NCBI GenBank assembly: GCA_012034575.1
Contig: JAAUPF010000002.1
Span: 26,275 to 90,274, forward strand
Length of the DNA stretch: 64,000 bases
Source of the DNA: Richelia sp. CSU_2_1
GTDB taxonomy: Bacteria; Cyanobacteriota; Cyanobacteriia; Cyanobacteriales; Microcoleaceae
Direction of reading: 5' to 3'
How positions within the stretch are numbered: the first letter of the stretch is position 1; each line of letters starts with the position of its first letter. A program made the position numbers and the translations under genes. Shown here piece by piece: positions 28,501-36,399 of the stretch. The notes below the pieces were generated by a model that was not told where the DNA came from, made no database searches, and saw only the letters and a list, made by a program, of their open reading frames with translations.

Positions 28501-31466
28501 TTGCAAGTCGGTGCAAAATCGGGATTGTGTTTTAGGGATTGCTCGCAGGCAGCTACAGCATCGCTTAACTTGCCTTGTTCTAGATAAAATTCAGCGCGTT
28601 TTTGGAAGTAATCGGCAGATTCTTGGTTCATAATTGTACTGGGATTTTGAGGGTTGTTTGTGGATTTTAAATTTAGCGATCTATTTGAGCTATGGAGATT
28701 CATCTCCACCAGCATTGTTTTTAGATGATTTAAATTTATCAAAATATCTTCAGTTAACGGGTTTTGATACATTAACTGTCGGATGGGGTAGCAATCAAAA
28801 CTCTCTCCTGTGAGGTAATAATGTTCGAGATTTAGTTGCTGACCGATCGCCCAATAATAATGTCTGATATAATTGGGAGATGCCAGCTCAATTACTTTCG
28901 TTCCCGGAGAACAGAAAATAATATTTGTCAGACCGCTGCCGTGGGGTGCTAGAATGACTTTTGCCCGAGAAAACAAAGCAATTTGCTCCCAAACAGTCAT
29001 AGATTCTAGTAGCACTGAAATAAAGCCAAATCCGCTTAAAATTTCAATAACTTGCTCTTCATTGATGACTTGTCGGTAGCTGCATTTGCTGCGACTGATG
29101 TAGATGCGTTCTGGGTAAATTGAATTGGTGCGATCGCCGCCATCAACCAGATTTTTCTGGAAGCTAGAAGTTACGCAAAAATTAGTTTGATACGCTATCT
29201 CCGGCTTATGGTGTGCAGTGCGCACCCTACAATTAGAGTGAGTGCGTAAGTCTTGGGAGAAATAGTTGGTTTCATGCGGCAAATCCGGTAAAAACTCAAT
29301 TTCTTGAGACGAAATGGCCGATTCTCGATCGAACTCTGGAGAATTGCTAGCAAAGGTTTTTTGAAGTTGCGGAAATTCCTCCGTTAAAAAAACCCGCCTC
29401 AAAAACTCCAACCCCTGCGGTGACAGCCAGCCCAAATATCCCGGAAAAGAGGGAACAATTAATTTTTCAGCTTCAATGTAAGGATGGCGATTGCTTTCTA
29501 TAATTTTATATTCAGGAATCCCCAAAGCTTTCAGGGTTTCTCGCTGAAAAGGTTGCCGGCAGCTATTCACCAAAAACCAATCTATTTCTTCCAGATTTAC
29601 CCCCCAATGCAGCAGAATTTCAACTCGGGGCAGAATATCTACCATCCAGTGAAAGTAGACATTTCCCGAAAGTCCAGCCAACACCGCCACCGTACCGTTT
29701 ATCTGTTCTAAAGGTGGCAATTCTTCCGGTTGTAAATTCAGAAATCTGTGGCGAGTCGAATGTTGATTTTCGCATCCCGGTAACTCGCCCGGATATTCGC
29801 GAGAAAGTTCGGGTATGAATCGATCGCATTCATCGATAATCGCGATCGCATTGCAAATCATCCAAGAATTTTTTTGCGGTACGATCCAAGCCCGCCCGTT
29901 TGGCAGTACAGTTACGAAGGTTTCTGGAGATTCAACAGCAGTTTCTCGCCCGTTGCAAGCATATAAATTATTACCTAAATGCACGGGTTCAAACTGTTGG
30001 AAAATCCGCTTGAGACACCGCTGGCAATCTAAACCGCCGCATTCGGATTTTGGCAGTTCGTTTTCGTTAACAATGGAGGGTAAGGATATATTTTGCGTTG
30101 ACTGAGATTTAGCCTTAAGCCCGCAATCCGGGAGATCCGGCAGATCCCGCAAATCCCGTAAATCCCCCAAATCCGGCAAATCCGGCAGGGGTTTAAACCC
30201 CTGCCTCATAGCGAAAGTCCTCTGAAGAGGACTGATAAGTTTTTGAATCCTATGAAGAGGATTTTCACCATCAGACAGGGAATTAATTTTCTGACTGATC
30301 CCGTGCATTCCAGTGGGGATTGTCCCCGAGGAACCCTTCACCAACGCGGAATCTGCTGTAAATTCTTCAGTCCTCTTTAGAGGACTTTCGCTATGAGACG
30401 GGGAATTAATTCCCCGGCGGACTTCTGGGTGATGCAGCCCTTCACGGCGGACTTCTCGCTGCAATTTCTGTTGTTTCAATACAGCCTGCAACGCCTCAGA
30501 AACATCCGATCGATCGCCCGCAAATGCCCGCACCAAATGGTAAATTACAATCGCTGCTGCAAATCGTTGCTGCCGCCTCAAGCAATCAGCCAGGCGCAAG
30601 TAAATATCTATATTTTTAGGTTGAATTTGTAAAGCTTTTTTGTAATAAATTTCTGCCTGTTCGTAGCTGCCGTACTCCGCTAAGACATTTCCCTGATGCC
30701 AGTAAATTTCTGCTAAATTTAAAAATAACGATCGAGGATAAGCCAAACTGGAAATGTCAGAACTAGAGGCATTGTTTCCTTGCAGTTGTCTGAGAAATCG
30801 GACGCAGGCGATTTGAGTTCGATCGAGTTCGTTAATTTCTGCTGCGGAATTCAACCGCATCTCTACCAAGCGGCAAAAACCTGCAACAAACTCGTTTTGC
30901 AAACCAATAGCTTTCTGGAAACACTGCATCGCCTCAGATAATTTATTTCTGGCAATTAAGGAAACAGCACGATCGCCCCAAGCCCAAACTCGATCGGGTT
31001 GTTTGTTAGTTACCCAGGCAAAACATTCTCCGGCAAAAATATGCAGCCCCAATTGTTGGAATGCTTTGCCCAAATTGTAACGGGTTATAACTAATTCTGA
31101 ATCGAGTTCGATCGCGCGGCGGTAAAGGGCGATCGCTTGTTCTGGCTGCCTAATTTCTAACAGTACAATACCTAAATTATTGTACAGGGGAGCATCATCC
31201 GGTGCCACAGCTATTCCCGCTGCAAAAATCGTAATTGCTTCATCAAATTTGCCCTCCTGCACCAGAATGCAGCCCCAATTGCTGTAGGCATTCGCCACCC
31301 AAGATACAAGGGATCTGTTAGGGCTTTTTTTCCAGCACGATATCACTTGCTGGTAACTGTTAATTGCTGCTGCTATTTTTCCTTGCTGCTGCAAAACAGT
31401 ACCAGTCTCGTATATAGTTTTAACATCTAAATTGGTATTTTGTTCGATCGCTTCGACGCTAAGCAT
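25503..31466 (-). CDS. Giant TPR-GT61 (DUF563) glycosyltransferase
   Basis: 1,987 aa. N-terminal TPRs (~15-330) lead to an irregular linker (~340-455). A GT61/DUF563 domain follows (~470-930: VAVLAGLSGNVYFHWMVDIL, YISRSKCSYRQVINEEQV, VILAPHGSGLTNIIFCSPGTKVIELASP). Four more TPR blocks fill residues ~950-1987, separated by Ser/Thr/Pro/Gln-rich spacers. Bacterial GT61 members transfer sugars to acceptors that may be proteins. The linker is odd: its DNA holds a 9-base minisatellite and a palindromic dispersed repeat, translated in frame as Leu-Pro-Asp-rich sequence. The TPR blocks are closely similar and probably arose by recombination. It probably shares an operon with the downstream GT4 and sulfotransferase genes. 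Confidence 0.88.
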   Translation of the reverse strand: MLSVEAIEQNTNLDVKTIYETGTVLQQQGKIAAAINSYQQVISCWKKSPNRSLVSWVANAYSNWGCILVQEGKFDEAITIFAAGIAVAPDDAPLYNNLGIVLLEIRQPEQAIALYRRAIELDSELVITRYNLGKAFQQLGLHIFAGECFAWVTNKQPDRVWAWGDRAVSLIARNKLSEAMQCFQKAIGLQNEFVAGFCRLVEMRLNSAAEINELDRTQIACVRFLRQLQGNNASSSDISSLAYPRSLFLNLAEIYWHQGNVLAEYGSYEQAEIYYKKALQIQPKNIDIYLRLADCLRRQQRFAAAIVIYHLVRAFAGDRSDVSEALQAVLKQQKLQREVRREGLHHPEVRRGINSPSHSESPLKRTEEFTADSALVKGSSGTIPTGMHGISQKINSLSDGENPLHRIQKLISPLQRTFAMRQGFKPLPDLPDLGDLRDLRDLPDLPDCGLKAKSQSTQNISLPSIVNENELPKSECGGLDCQRCLKRIFQQFEPVHLGNNLYACNGRETAVESPETFVTVLPNGRAWIVPQKNSWMICNAIAIIDECDRFIPELSREYPGELPGCENQHSTRHRFLNLQPEELPPLEQINGTVAVLAGLSGNVYFHWMVDILPRVEILLHWGVNLEEIDWFLVNSCRQPFQRETLKALGIPEYKIIESNRHPYIEAEKLIVPSFPGYLGWLSPQGLEFLRRVFLTEEFPQLQKTFASNSPEFDRESAISSQEIEFLPDLPHETNYFSQDLRTHSNCRVRTAHHKPEIAYQTNFCVTSSFQKNLVDGGDRTNSIYPERIYISRSKCSYRQVINEEQVIEILSGFGFISVLLESMTVWEQIALFSRAKVILAPHGSGLTNIIFCSPGTKVIELASPNYIRHYYWAIGQQLNLEHYYLTGESFDCYPIRQLMYQNPLTEDILINLNHLKTMLVEMNLHSSNRSLNLKSTNNPQNPSTIMNQESADYFQKRAEFYLEQGKLSDAVAACEQSLKHNPDFAPTCNTLGKISQAQGNLAKAKQWYTKALEIQPNFPEVYTNLSVLYAQEQNWEMALLCHQKLKNVPVQNPVINNNNNQNVLAFNPDDIEVYIQGAEAFYAQRKFEQAASACQRVIQVKPDPRVYKILGNARQAQGKLEEAKNCYGKAIALDPDYAEAYTNLGTLYAQEQQWQSAIAFYQKAIVLQPNLASTYRNLARVRSQMGQLAEADECWFKAYSLEPDKATPEEHINLGDNFLKQNQVTQAIRCYCHAIELNPNSNQAYQHLGNALKVQKNLQEEVANYRKVIERPANIFGDLFKTVIVGFNAKNELPSHSKNPVLQGNTAANSLPIEPAIPAETPPVQSQQPTNVTQQLNRSDRPTNFAPATANSIDVVSRVMAGNSGFTEDFQRQETAVANSGFAEDFRQQETAENCLQRAEAYCAQKQLDRAIAECRRAVEIQPEAVAAWKLWGNILQEQGNLPGAIECYQKAVKIKSYDAQAHLNLGSLYAINKQIPQAIAAYKKAISLQPNLPAAYRNLARVWTQEGKQEEANECWYEAFALEPEKVSPQQHCKLGNNLFKQGKFAQAAACYQRAIELNPNFNPAYQNLAKALTKQGKLDEAAVCLQKAAALNGNSLVSGHPAVDSVPAATRIEGDSNDRKPVADAKIEDTIAPAAPVDNSKNGHSKSAKNLTVSSLAILPSQPLTIVDSVSTKSEFVSAEEFIKQAEFDFARGKLEEAIGACQKAIEIQPKAALAYKIMGNATQAMGKLDAARCWYAQALEIDPNFAEVHANLGSLHAQQKQWQKSIVCYQKAIEIKPDLAGAHRNLARVLLQSGQQKAGAKCWYEALTLDINWAKPEEHFTLGNTLLELGELEQAIACYRRAIQLQPNYADACHNLGEVLSVRGELEEAIEAYLRAIELNPNFDASHYSLGKAWASLDRREEAISCFRRAIELNPKFAQAYQSLGDVLDSRGQIDEAIGCYEKTIELKPDIWEVHQKLGDALQEKGEIDGAIEAYNRAIELAKN
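30120..30190. repeat. 9-base minisatellite inside the GT61 gene
   Basis: About seven imperfect copies of ATCCGGCAA/ATCCCGTAA-type nonamers. Because the unit is a multiple of three the frame stays open, and on the coding strand it encodes repeated Leu-Pro-Asp/Leu-Arg-Asp triplets. Confidence 0.85.
30191..30412. repeat. Inverted-repeat (MITE/REP-like) element inside the GT61 gene
   Basis: GGGGTTTAAACCCCTGCC (about 30189-30206) is followed by CATAGCGAAAGTCCTCT (30208-30224) and GAGGACTGATAAG. About 140 bases on, the mirror image appears: CTTCAGTCCTCTTTAGAGGACTTTCGCTATG (30366-30395), then GGGGAATTAATTCCCC (30399-30414). Inner copies (TGAAGAGGATT, GGGAATTAATTTTC) add further symmetry. This looks like an insertion of a dispersed palindromic repeat that remained in frame. 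Confidence 0.75.
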
Positions 31467-31645
31467 AGTTAAATCACCGATCGATAACAGTCTTTATGAC
31501 ACCTTTGACAAGGTTAATTTTTATTAAAGTAGCCGGACGCGCCACCTGCTGCAGTAAGGTGCGCACTGTGCGCTCTACCTAAATAATGCTTGCGTAAATC
31601 TCCAGCAATTTAGTGGTAGATGCCAGCCCTAAATCTAATTGAAAT

Positions 31646-32884
31646 TTAGATAATTTCAAAGTTGTTGGACCCAATATTCAAATTAGAACCAACTTGAGCG
31701 ACGATCGAAACTTGACCGTTTTGATTGCGGTAGTACAGCAAACCGTCAACCGGGTTGTAGACGAGATTAGCCGTGCCAGCAGCCCCTGGAATGTTAGGAT
31801 TGAAATTGGGAACGGTAACAAATTGATTGCCAGTTAGATTGCCCGGTACCAAAGCATTAAACACAGCTCGATCGAGCTGTATCTTATCTTCTGTAATATT
31901 AAAATCTGTCAGCGTATCCATATTATCGGCACCGACAAACTCAAAGCGGAAGGTATCTGCCCCGGCACCTCCAAACAGGATGTCATTACCTCTGTTTCCA
32001 GCAAGAATATCGTTGCCAGCGTCGCCTTCTAGCAAGTCATTATCTTTACCGCCGTACAAGATGTCGTTGCCTTCGCCGCCCCTGACAGTATCATTTCCTA
32101 AGTTGCCGCTGACGATATCATCTCCAGGGCCACCTTCAACAACATCATCGCCTTTACCGCCGTAGACAAAATCATTGCCTTCGCCGCCTCTGACAGTATC
32201 GTTGCCTTCACCGCCTAAAACAAAGTCACTGCCAGCACCACCATCTACAAAGTCGTTGCCTTTGTCGCCAAACAGATTGTCATCGCCAGCACCGCCTTCG
32301 ATAAAGTCACTGCCTTTACCGCCGTAGGCAATATCATTGCCTTCGCCACCTCTGAGAGTATCGTTACCCTCACCGCCCAAAAGCAAATCATTGCCAGTAC
32401 CGCCTTCTAGCAAGTCATTGCCCCTGTCGCCAGAAAGGATGTCATCGCCAGCACCGCCAACGATTAAATCACCATCTTTGCCGCCGAAGACAGTATCGCT
32501 GTTGTCGCCACCGATGACGGTATCTGCTCCTTGGTTGCCAAGCAGAAGATTGTTGCCATCGCCGCCCAAGACTACATCGTTGCCTTTACCGGCGTAGACA
32601 ATATCGTTGCCACTGCCGCCTTGAACGTTATCATTGCCTTCGCCACCGAACAAAAGGTCATTGCCTTCACCGCCTCTCAAGTTATCATCGCCGTCTAAAC
32701 CGAAGATGATGTCATCGCCGCCTAAGCCGGCAGCTTCGTCATTAGCAGAGCCTAAATTGATTTCATCCGAGCCGATGCTGCCGTTTATTCTGTTCGGTGA
32801 ATTCGGCGAGCCTTGGATAATTAAACCGCCAAAAGCGTTCGGTATGGCGCTTAGGGGTTGAGTGGGATTTGTTACTTGGGACAT
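31646..32884 (-). CDS. RTX-type calcium-binding repeat protein
   Basis: 412 aa, built mostly of GGxGxDxLx nonapeptides (about 30 between residues ~35 and 310, such as GGEGNDTLRGGEGND). These fold into a Ca-binding beta-roll outside the cell. A ~100-residue C-terminal domain follows (GADTFRFEFV, DTLTDFNITEDKIQLD, VYNPVDGLLYYRNQNG). There is no N-terminal signal peptide; RTX proteins normally leave by type I secretion using a C-terminal signal. It lies ~180 bases upstream of the GT61 gene on the same strand and is a plausible acceptor for the locus. Oscillin-like RTX surface proteins coat gliding Oscillatoriales, but this one is shorter. Substrate and function are inferred. Confidence 0.9.
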   Translation of the reverse strand: MSQVTNPTQPLSAIPNAFGGLIIQGSPNSPNRINGSIGSDEINLGSANDEAAGLGGDDIIFGLDGDDNLRGGEGNDLLFGGEGNDNVQGGSGNDIVYAGKGNDVVLGGDGNNLLLGNQGADTVIGGDNSDTVFGGKDGDLIVGGAGDDILSGDRGNDLLEGGTGNDLLLGGEGNDTLRGGEGNDIAYGGKGSDFIEGGAGDDNLFGDKGNDFVDGGAGSDFVLGGEGNDTVRGGEGNDFVYGGKGDDVVEGGPGDDIVSGNLGNDTVRGGEGNDILYGGKDNDLLEGDAGNDILAGNRGNDILFGGAGADTFRFEFVGADNMDTLTDFNITEDKIQLDRAVFNALVPGNLTGNQFVTVPNFNPNIPGAAGTANLVYNPVDGLLYYRNQNGQVSIVAQVGSNLNIGSNNFEII

Positions 32885-33390
32885 AGCCAGTCATCTCGCA
32901 TAGAAGGATTATCTATCGGGAGTATGTATACCTCTGGTGAGATTTACTAGCAACATTACTGACATCCGGAATTATTCGCTCTAATTTTTATTCATTAATT
33001 TCGCCCTCTCTCTATCTGTAAGGTGGGGACTGTCACCCTTACCGAGTGCTTAAAAAACGTAAATAATCTCCGTAGAAATTTATTGTGAACTTTGGAATTC
33101 ACACATTGCAACTTAGCGGGTTTGAGATTTGTTTTTAGCTTTGAGATTTGCGATCTGATATTTTATGAGATTTACGGAAACAATTTAACTATTTCAACGT
33201 CATGAGCTTACAATGTGAAATTTTAAATTCACCGATCGCACGGATTTGCTGCGTTCTAGGGTGACAGTAGTTTAGCCTGTAGCTTAGCCTGTAGCTTAGC
33301 CTACCAATCGATCGAACAAGATCTAAGTCCCGATCTCTGCTACAATAAAATAAATATCTTATTTAAAAGTCGATCGACAAAGCAGAAACC
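32885..33390. other. Intergenic region with a 12-base repeat
   Basis: About 500 AT-rich bases between divergent genes, containing both promoters. At about 33268-33303 there are nearly three tandem copies of GTAGCTTAGCCT. No gene or RNA is recognised. Confidence 0.55.
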
Positions 33391-33708
33391 ATGACACTCA
33401 CAAAAACCGACTATAAATATATAGAACTAGACGAGCGCAACGTTCCCATCATCGCCGGAACTACGATGAAAGTTGTTGAATTAGTTGAAGCTCAAATAGC
33501 TTATGGTTGGAGTCCAGCAGAATTGCACCTCAATCATCGCTACTTAACTATGAGCCAAATTCTTTCGGCCTTAGCTTATTATTGGGATTGGAAACAAGCA
33601 ATAGACGCAGAGATCGAGCGACGAGAAAATTACATTAAACAAGCAGAAATTGAAGCAGGTGAATCTCCTTTTGTTGCTAGATTGCGCGAGCAAGGGCTAT
33701 TGAAATGA
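33391..33708 (+). CDS. DUF433 antitoxin-like protein
   Basis: 105 aa. YIELDERNVPIIAGTTMKVVELVEAQIAYGWSPAEL and LTMSQILSALAYYWDWKQAID match the compact winged-helix-like DUF433 family, whose members pair with DUF5615 PIN-like proteins. A longer polar helix follows (IERRENYIKQAEIEAGESPFVARLREQGLLK, read as two parts). Its stop overlaps the start of the next gene (ATGA at 33705-33708), a hallmark of coupled toxin-antitoxin pairs. An antitoxin and autorepressor role is inferred from family and context. Confidence 0.82.
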   Translation: MTLTKTDYKYIELDERNVPIIAGTTMKVVELVEAQIAYGWSPAELHLNHRYLTMSQILSALAYYWDWKQAIDAEIERRENYIKQAEIEAGESPFVARLREQGLLK

Positions 33709-34052
33709 GTCTAGCATTTTATATGGATGAACATATCCATTCAGCTATTACTGTTGGCTTGCGTCTCCGAGATGTAGATGTTTTAACTGTTCAAGAAGAT
33801 GGACTTGCTGGAACACCCGATCCTATTTTACTCGATCGAGCGATGGAACTCGGGCTAATTATGTTTTCTCAAGACCAAGATTTTTTAATTGAAGCCAAAC
33901 GCCGTCAATCCGAAGGGATAAATTTTGCTGGTGTTATCTTTGCTCGCCAGTCCTGTGTTTCTATTGGTGATTGTATTCGCGATTTAGAAATAATTGCTAA
34001 GCTTGGTGAGTTAGAAGAATTTGTTAATCGAGTTCAATATTTGCCTTTATAA
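33705..34052 (+). CDS. DUF5615 PIN-like toxin protein
   Basis: 115 aa. It begins SLAFYMDEHIHSAITVGLRLRDVDVLTVQEDGLAG, with the first acidic Asp-Glu of the PIN-like site. LIMFSQDQDFLIEAKRRQ follows, with the central Asp pair. DUF5615 proteins resemble PIN/Mut7-C ribonucleases. The gene is translationally coupled to the DUF433 gene upstream. RNase activity is assumed from the fold. No membrane segment. Confidence 0.82.
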   Translation: MSLAFYMDEHIHSAITVGLRLRDVDVLTVQEDGLAGTPDPILLDRAMELGLIMFSQDQDFLIEAKRRQSEGINFAGVIFARQSCVSIGDCIRDLEIIAKLGELEEFVNRVQYLPL

Positions 34053-34117
34053 CTGGTAAATTATGTTTCGTAATTATTTTAAATTGACATGACCGATCGA
34101 GCCAATTTTAGATTTTA

Positions 34118-34235
34118 AATTTTAGATTTTAGATGGGTTCTGAGAACGATGCGACTTTCGTACTGCATCAACTATTAACTGTCAACTATTAACTGTCAAC
34201 TGTCAACTGTCAACTATCAACTATCAACTGTCAAC
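34118..34235. repeat. CAACTAT/CAACTGT heptad repeats
   Basis: Roughly a dozen copies of CAACTAT, TAACTGT and CAACTGT fill the gap between the toxin-antitoxin pair and the SDR gene (convergent), preceded by TTTAGAT-type copies near 34110-34130. The same family reappears at 35105-35165, 35228-35284 and 41930-41960. Confidence 0.88.
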
Positions 34236-34242
34236 TCACCAA

Positions 34243-35031
34243 TTAAACAGATTGTCGGTGAACCAAAGTTGCAGTAGCTTGGTCTGTCGGAACTAATAAA
34301 ACTTCGCTAATATTAACGTGAGGCGATCGCGTGGCACAAAAATAAACCACATCAGCTACATCCCCAGCAGTTAGCGGTGTCAATCCTTGATAAACATTTT
34401 TAGCTTTTTCATCATCGCCGTGAAACCGGACATTGCTAAATTCTGTCTCTACCAAACCCGGTTCTATTTCCGTCACTCGCACCGCAGTTCCCAACAAATC
34501 TTGTTTCAACCCTTCGGAAATCGCTCTCACTGCTGCTTTGGAAGCACAATAAACATTGCCTTTAGGATAAGCCGCACGGCCGGCGATCGAACCGATATTA
34601 ATGACGTGTCCCCGGCCTCGATCGACCATTCCCGGCACGATGTAGCGCGTTACGTACAGCAACCCTTTAACATTAGTATCGATCATTTCTTCCCAATCTT
34701 GAAAGTCGCCTTCGTGCAGTTTGTCTAAACCGCGACTCAATCCCGCATTGTTAATCAGAATATCGATGGCTTTCCAGTTGTCGGGAAGTGCGTTTATAGC
34801 AGCTTCAACTTGAGGGCTATCGCGCACGTCTAATTCTATTAAATAAATATCATCTTTCGATGCGATCGCCCCCGTTTCTGCAAGTTCCCTTGCCAGTCGA
34901 TCGAGCCTTTCCAGCCGGCGGGCTGCTAAAATCAATTTGGCACCGCCGCCAGCAAATATTTTAGCGCAAGCCTCCCCGATACCGCTGCTCGCACCTGTAA
35001 TTAAAACAATTTGGTTTTGGACAGAAATCAT
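34243..35031 (-). CDS. Short-chain dehydrogenase/reductase
   Basis: 262 aa, classical SDR. The nucleotide-binding TGASSGIG is at 12-19, with Arg38-Arg39 after the second strand, which favours NADP. NNAG is at 94-97 and the catalytic tetrad is Asn120, Ser148, Tyr161, Lys165. It most resembles the YdfG/serine-dehydrogenase-like branch acting on 3-hydroxy acids (PGLVETEFSNVRFHGD, LTAGDVADVVYFCATRSPHVN). The exact substrate is unknown. It is flanked on both sides by heptad repeats and stands alone. Confidence 0.9.
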   Translation of the reverse strand: MISVQNQIVLITGASSGIGEACAKIFAGGGAKLILAARRLERLDRLARELAETGAIASKDDIYLIELDVRDSPQVEAAINALPDNWKAIDILINNAGLSRGLDKLHEGDFQDWEEMIDTNVKGLLYVTRYIVPGMVDRGRGHVINIGSIAGRAAYPKGNVYCASKAAVRAISEGLKQDLLGTAVRVTEIEPGLVETEFSNVRFHGDDEKAKNVYQGLTPLTAGDVADVVYFCATRSPHVNISEVLLVPTDQATATLVHRQSV

Positions 35032-35039
35032 GCGATTTT

Positions 35040-35283
35040 AGATTGGTAATTGGTAATTGGTAATTGGTAATTGGTAATTGGTAATTGGTAATCGATAGTC
35101 GGTCAACTGCTAACTATCAACGATCGACTCTCAACGATCGACTATCAACTATCAACTATCAACTGTAAGGTACGTCGCTACGCTAATGGTCGGTTGATGT
35201 TTGGAGATTTCGGTGGATCGGCACCCTACAACTGTCAACTGTCAACTGTCAACTGTCAACTGTCAACTGTCAACTGTCAACTG
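35040..35283. repeat. GGTAATT and CAACTGT heptad arrays
   Basis: GGTAATT copies at about 35043-35091, CAACTATC and CGACTCTCAA-type copies at about 35105-35165, and eight near-perfect CAACTGT copies at 35228-35284 that end inside the stop region of the next gene. No gene is seen in the gap. Confidence 0.9.
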
Positions 35284-36183
35284 TCATTTGACAATTCGCA
35301 GGCGTTGAGTGATTGTTGTAATGCCACCTTGCCGCATCAAAACTGCCGATATCCAGCGATTGTTAGGCGCAGCCGGAGCTTTGCCCACTTTAAAAATCCC
35401 GCCGGAAGACAGCAACTCCAGCTCGACTTCTGAGGGATTAAAAAGAGTTTTTTCGCTCACGGGTTCTTCCAAAACCGTGCCGATTAAAATATCATCGCCG
35501 ATCGGCTCTCGGACGATCGCATCAAAATGATACTCCTGTCCCACCTGAACTTGCTCCGGCAAATTCACTTGAATTGTCGGCGGATTGTTGCCGGAACTAA
35601 GCTGAGTTTGTTCGGCTAAAATCTCTTGGCTGACGATTTTTTCCCCTTCAAATCGCTGCTGAGAACGGATGGTAGCTTTCAAATTTAATTGCCGGCCTTC
35701 CTGTTTGTGACTGCCGGTAATTGTAGTAATAGTTTCTGCCACGATCGCGCTGCCTTCGGATTTCCACGATTTGAGTTCGGTGCGATAATTCAAACTGGGA
35801 TAGCGTTCCCATAATTGCTTCAGTGCTTTTTCCAAACTCTGACTGTTTAAACCGTCAGAATGAGTGAAATTTTGACCGTAAAATGCCATCACCGCTTTAA
35901 GATCGCGGCGGTTGGCTGCAGCATCAATTTCTGTTAGCAGCTTTGTCAGTTGGGCGGGTGCATTTGTTGGAGTTTGAGCTTGAATTTGGGGAGCAGCCGA
36001 TCGCCCTGTTTGAGCTCCCACAGCATCCGGATGCAGCGCGCTAGCACCTGCAAAGGTTAAAAACAGCAAAAAAGGTCCGATCGCTCTCCCGCGGGTGCAG
36101 GCGAACGGGAACGCTCGATCGGCTAGCGGTTTGCTCGGAGAATACGCAGATATACTTGACATTAAATTCAAAAAGTTACGCAT
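35284..36183 (-). CDS. Exported NTF2/DUF4440-like protein
   Basis: 299 aa from Met at 36183; the frame extends to 36306, but the upstream part is Arg/Pro-rich and not signal-like. A hydrophobic segment GPFLLFLTFAGASAL followed by AVGAQT looks like a signal peptide. Residues ~75-185 resemble the NTF2/DUF4440 fold (LTKLLTEIDAAANRRDLKAVMAFYG, FTHSDGLNSQSLEKALKQLWERYPSLNYRTELKSW in two parts). A C-terminal beta-rich domain (IQVNLPEQVQVGQEYHFDAIV, DDILIGTVLEEPVSE) follows. Probably periplasmic. It is divergent from murG. Function unknown and start uncertain. Confidence 0.65.
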   Translation of the reverse strand: MRNFLNLMSSISAYSPSKPLADRAFPFACTRGRAIGPFLLFLTFAGASALHPDAVGAQTGRSAAPQIQAQTPTNAPAQLTKLLTEIDAAANRRDLKAVMAFYGQNFTHSDGLNSQSLEKALKQLWERYPSLNYRTELKSWKSEGSAIVAETITTITGSHKQEGRQLNLKATIRSQQRFEGEKIVSQEILAEQTQLSSGNNPPTIQVNLPEQVQVGQEYHFDAIVREPIGDDILIGTVLEEPVSEKTLFNPSEVELELLSSGGIFKVGKAPAAPNNRWISAVLMRQGGITTITQRLRIVK

Positions 36184-36399
36184 TAGATGATAATTTGGTA
36201 ATCGAACTGCTGGTGTGGCAGCGCGGGCAACTGTTCGCCTGCAACTGTTTCCCCGTAACTGTTTCCCCATAACAGAAACTGACAACCGATCTGGAAGTCG
36301 GCACAATCTAATTTTAAGTACCCGATCGGAAATTAGCTGAAACTGCCGGAACCATTAAGCATATTAATCTAAAACCTCAAATCTAAAATCTATCGACCT

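Noticed and set aside
31827..32861. Long plus-strand frames opposite the RTX gene (Ser/Pro/Leu-rich)
   Set aside because: They are the antisense reading of GGxGxDxLx repeats, which lack stops; no start signals or family features.
34118..35283. Regular repeats resembling a CRISPR array
   Set aside because: Units are seven bases with no spacers, and no cas genes are nearby; they are short tandem heptads.
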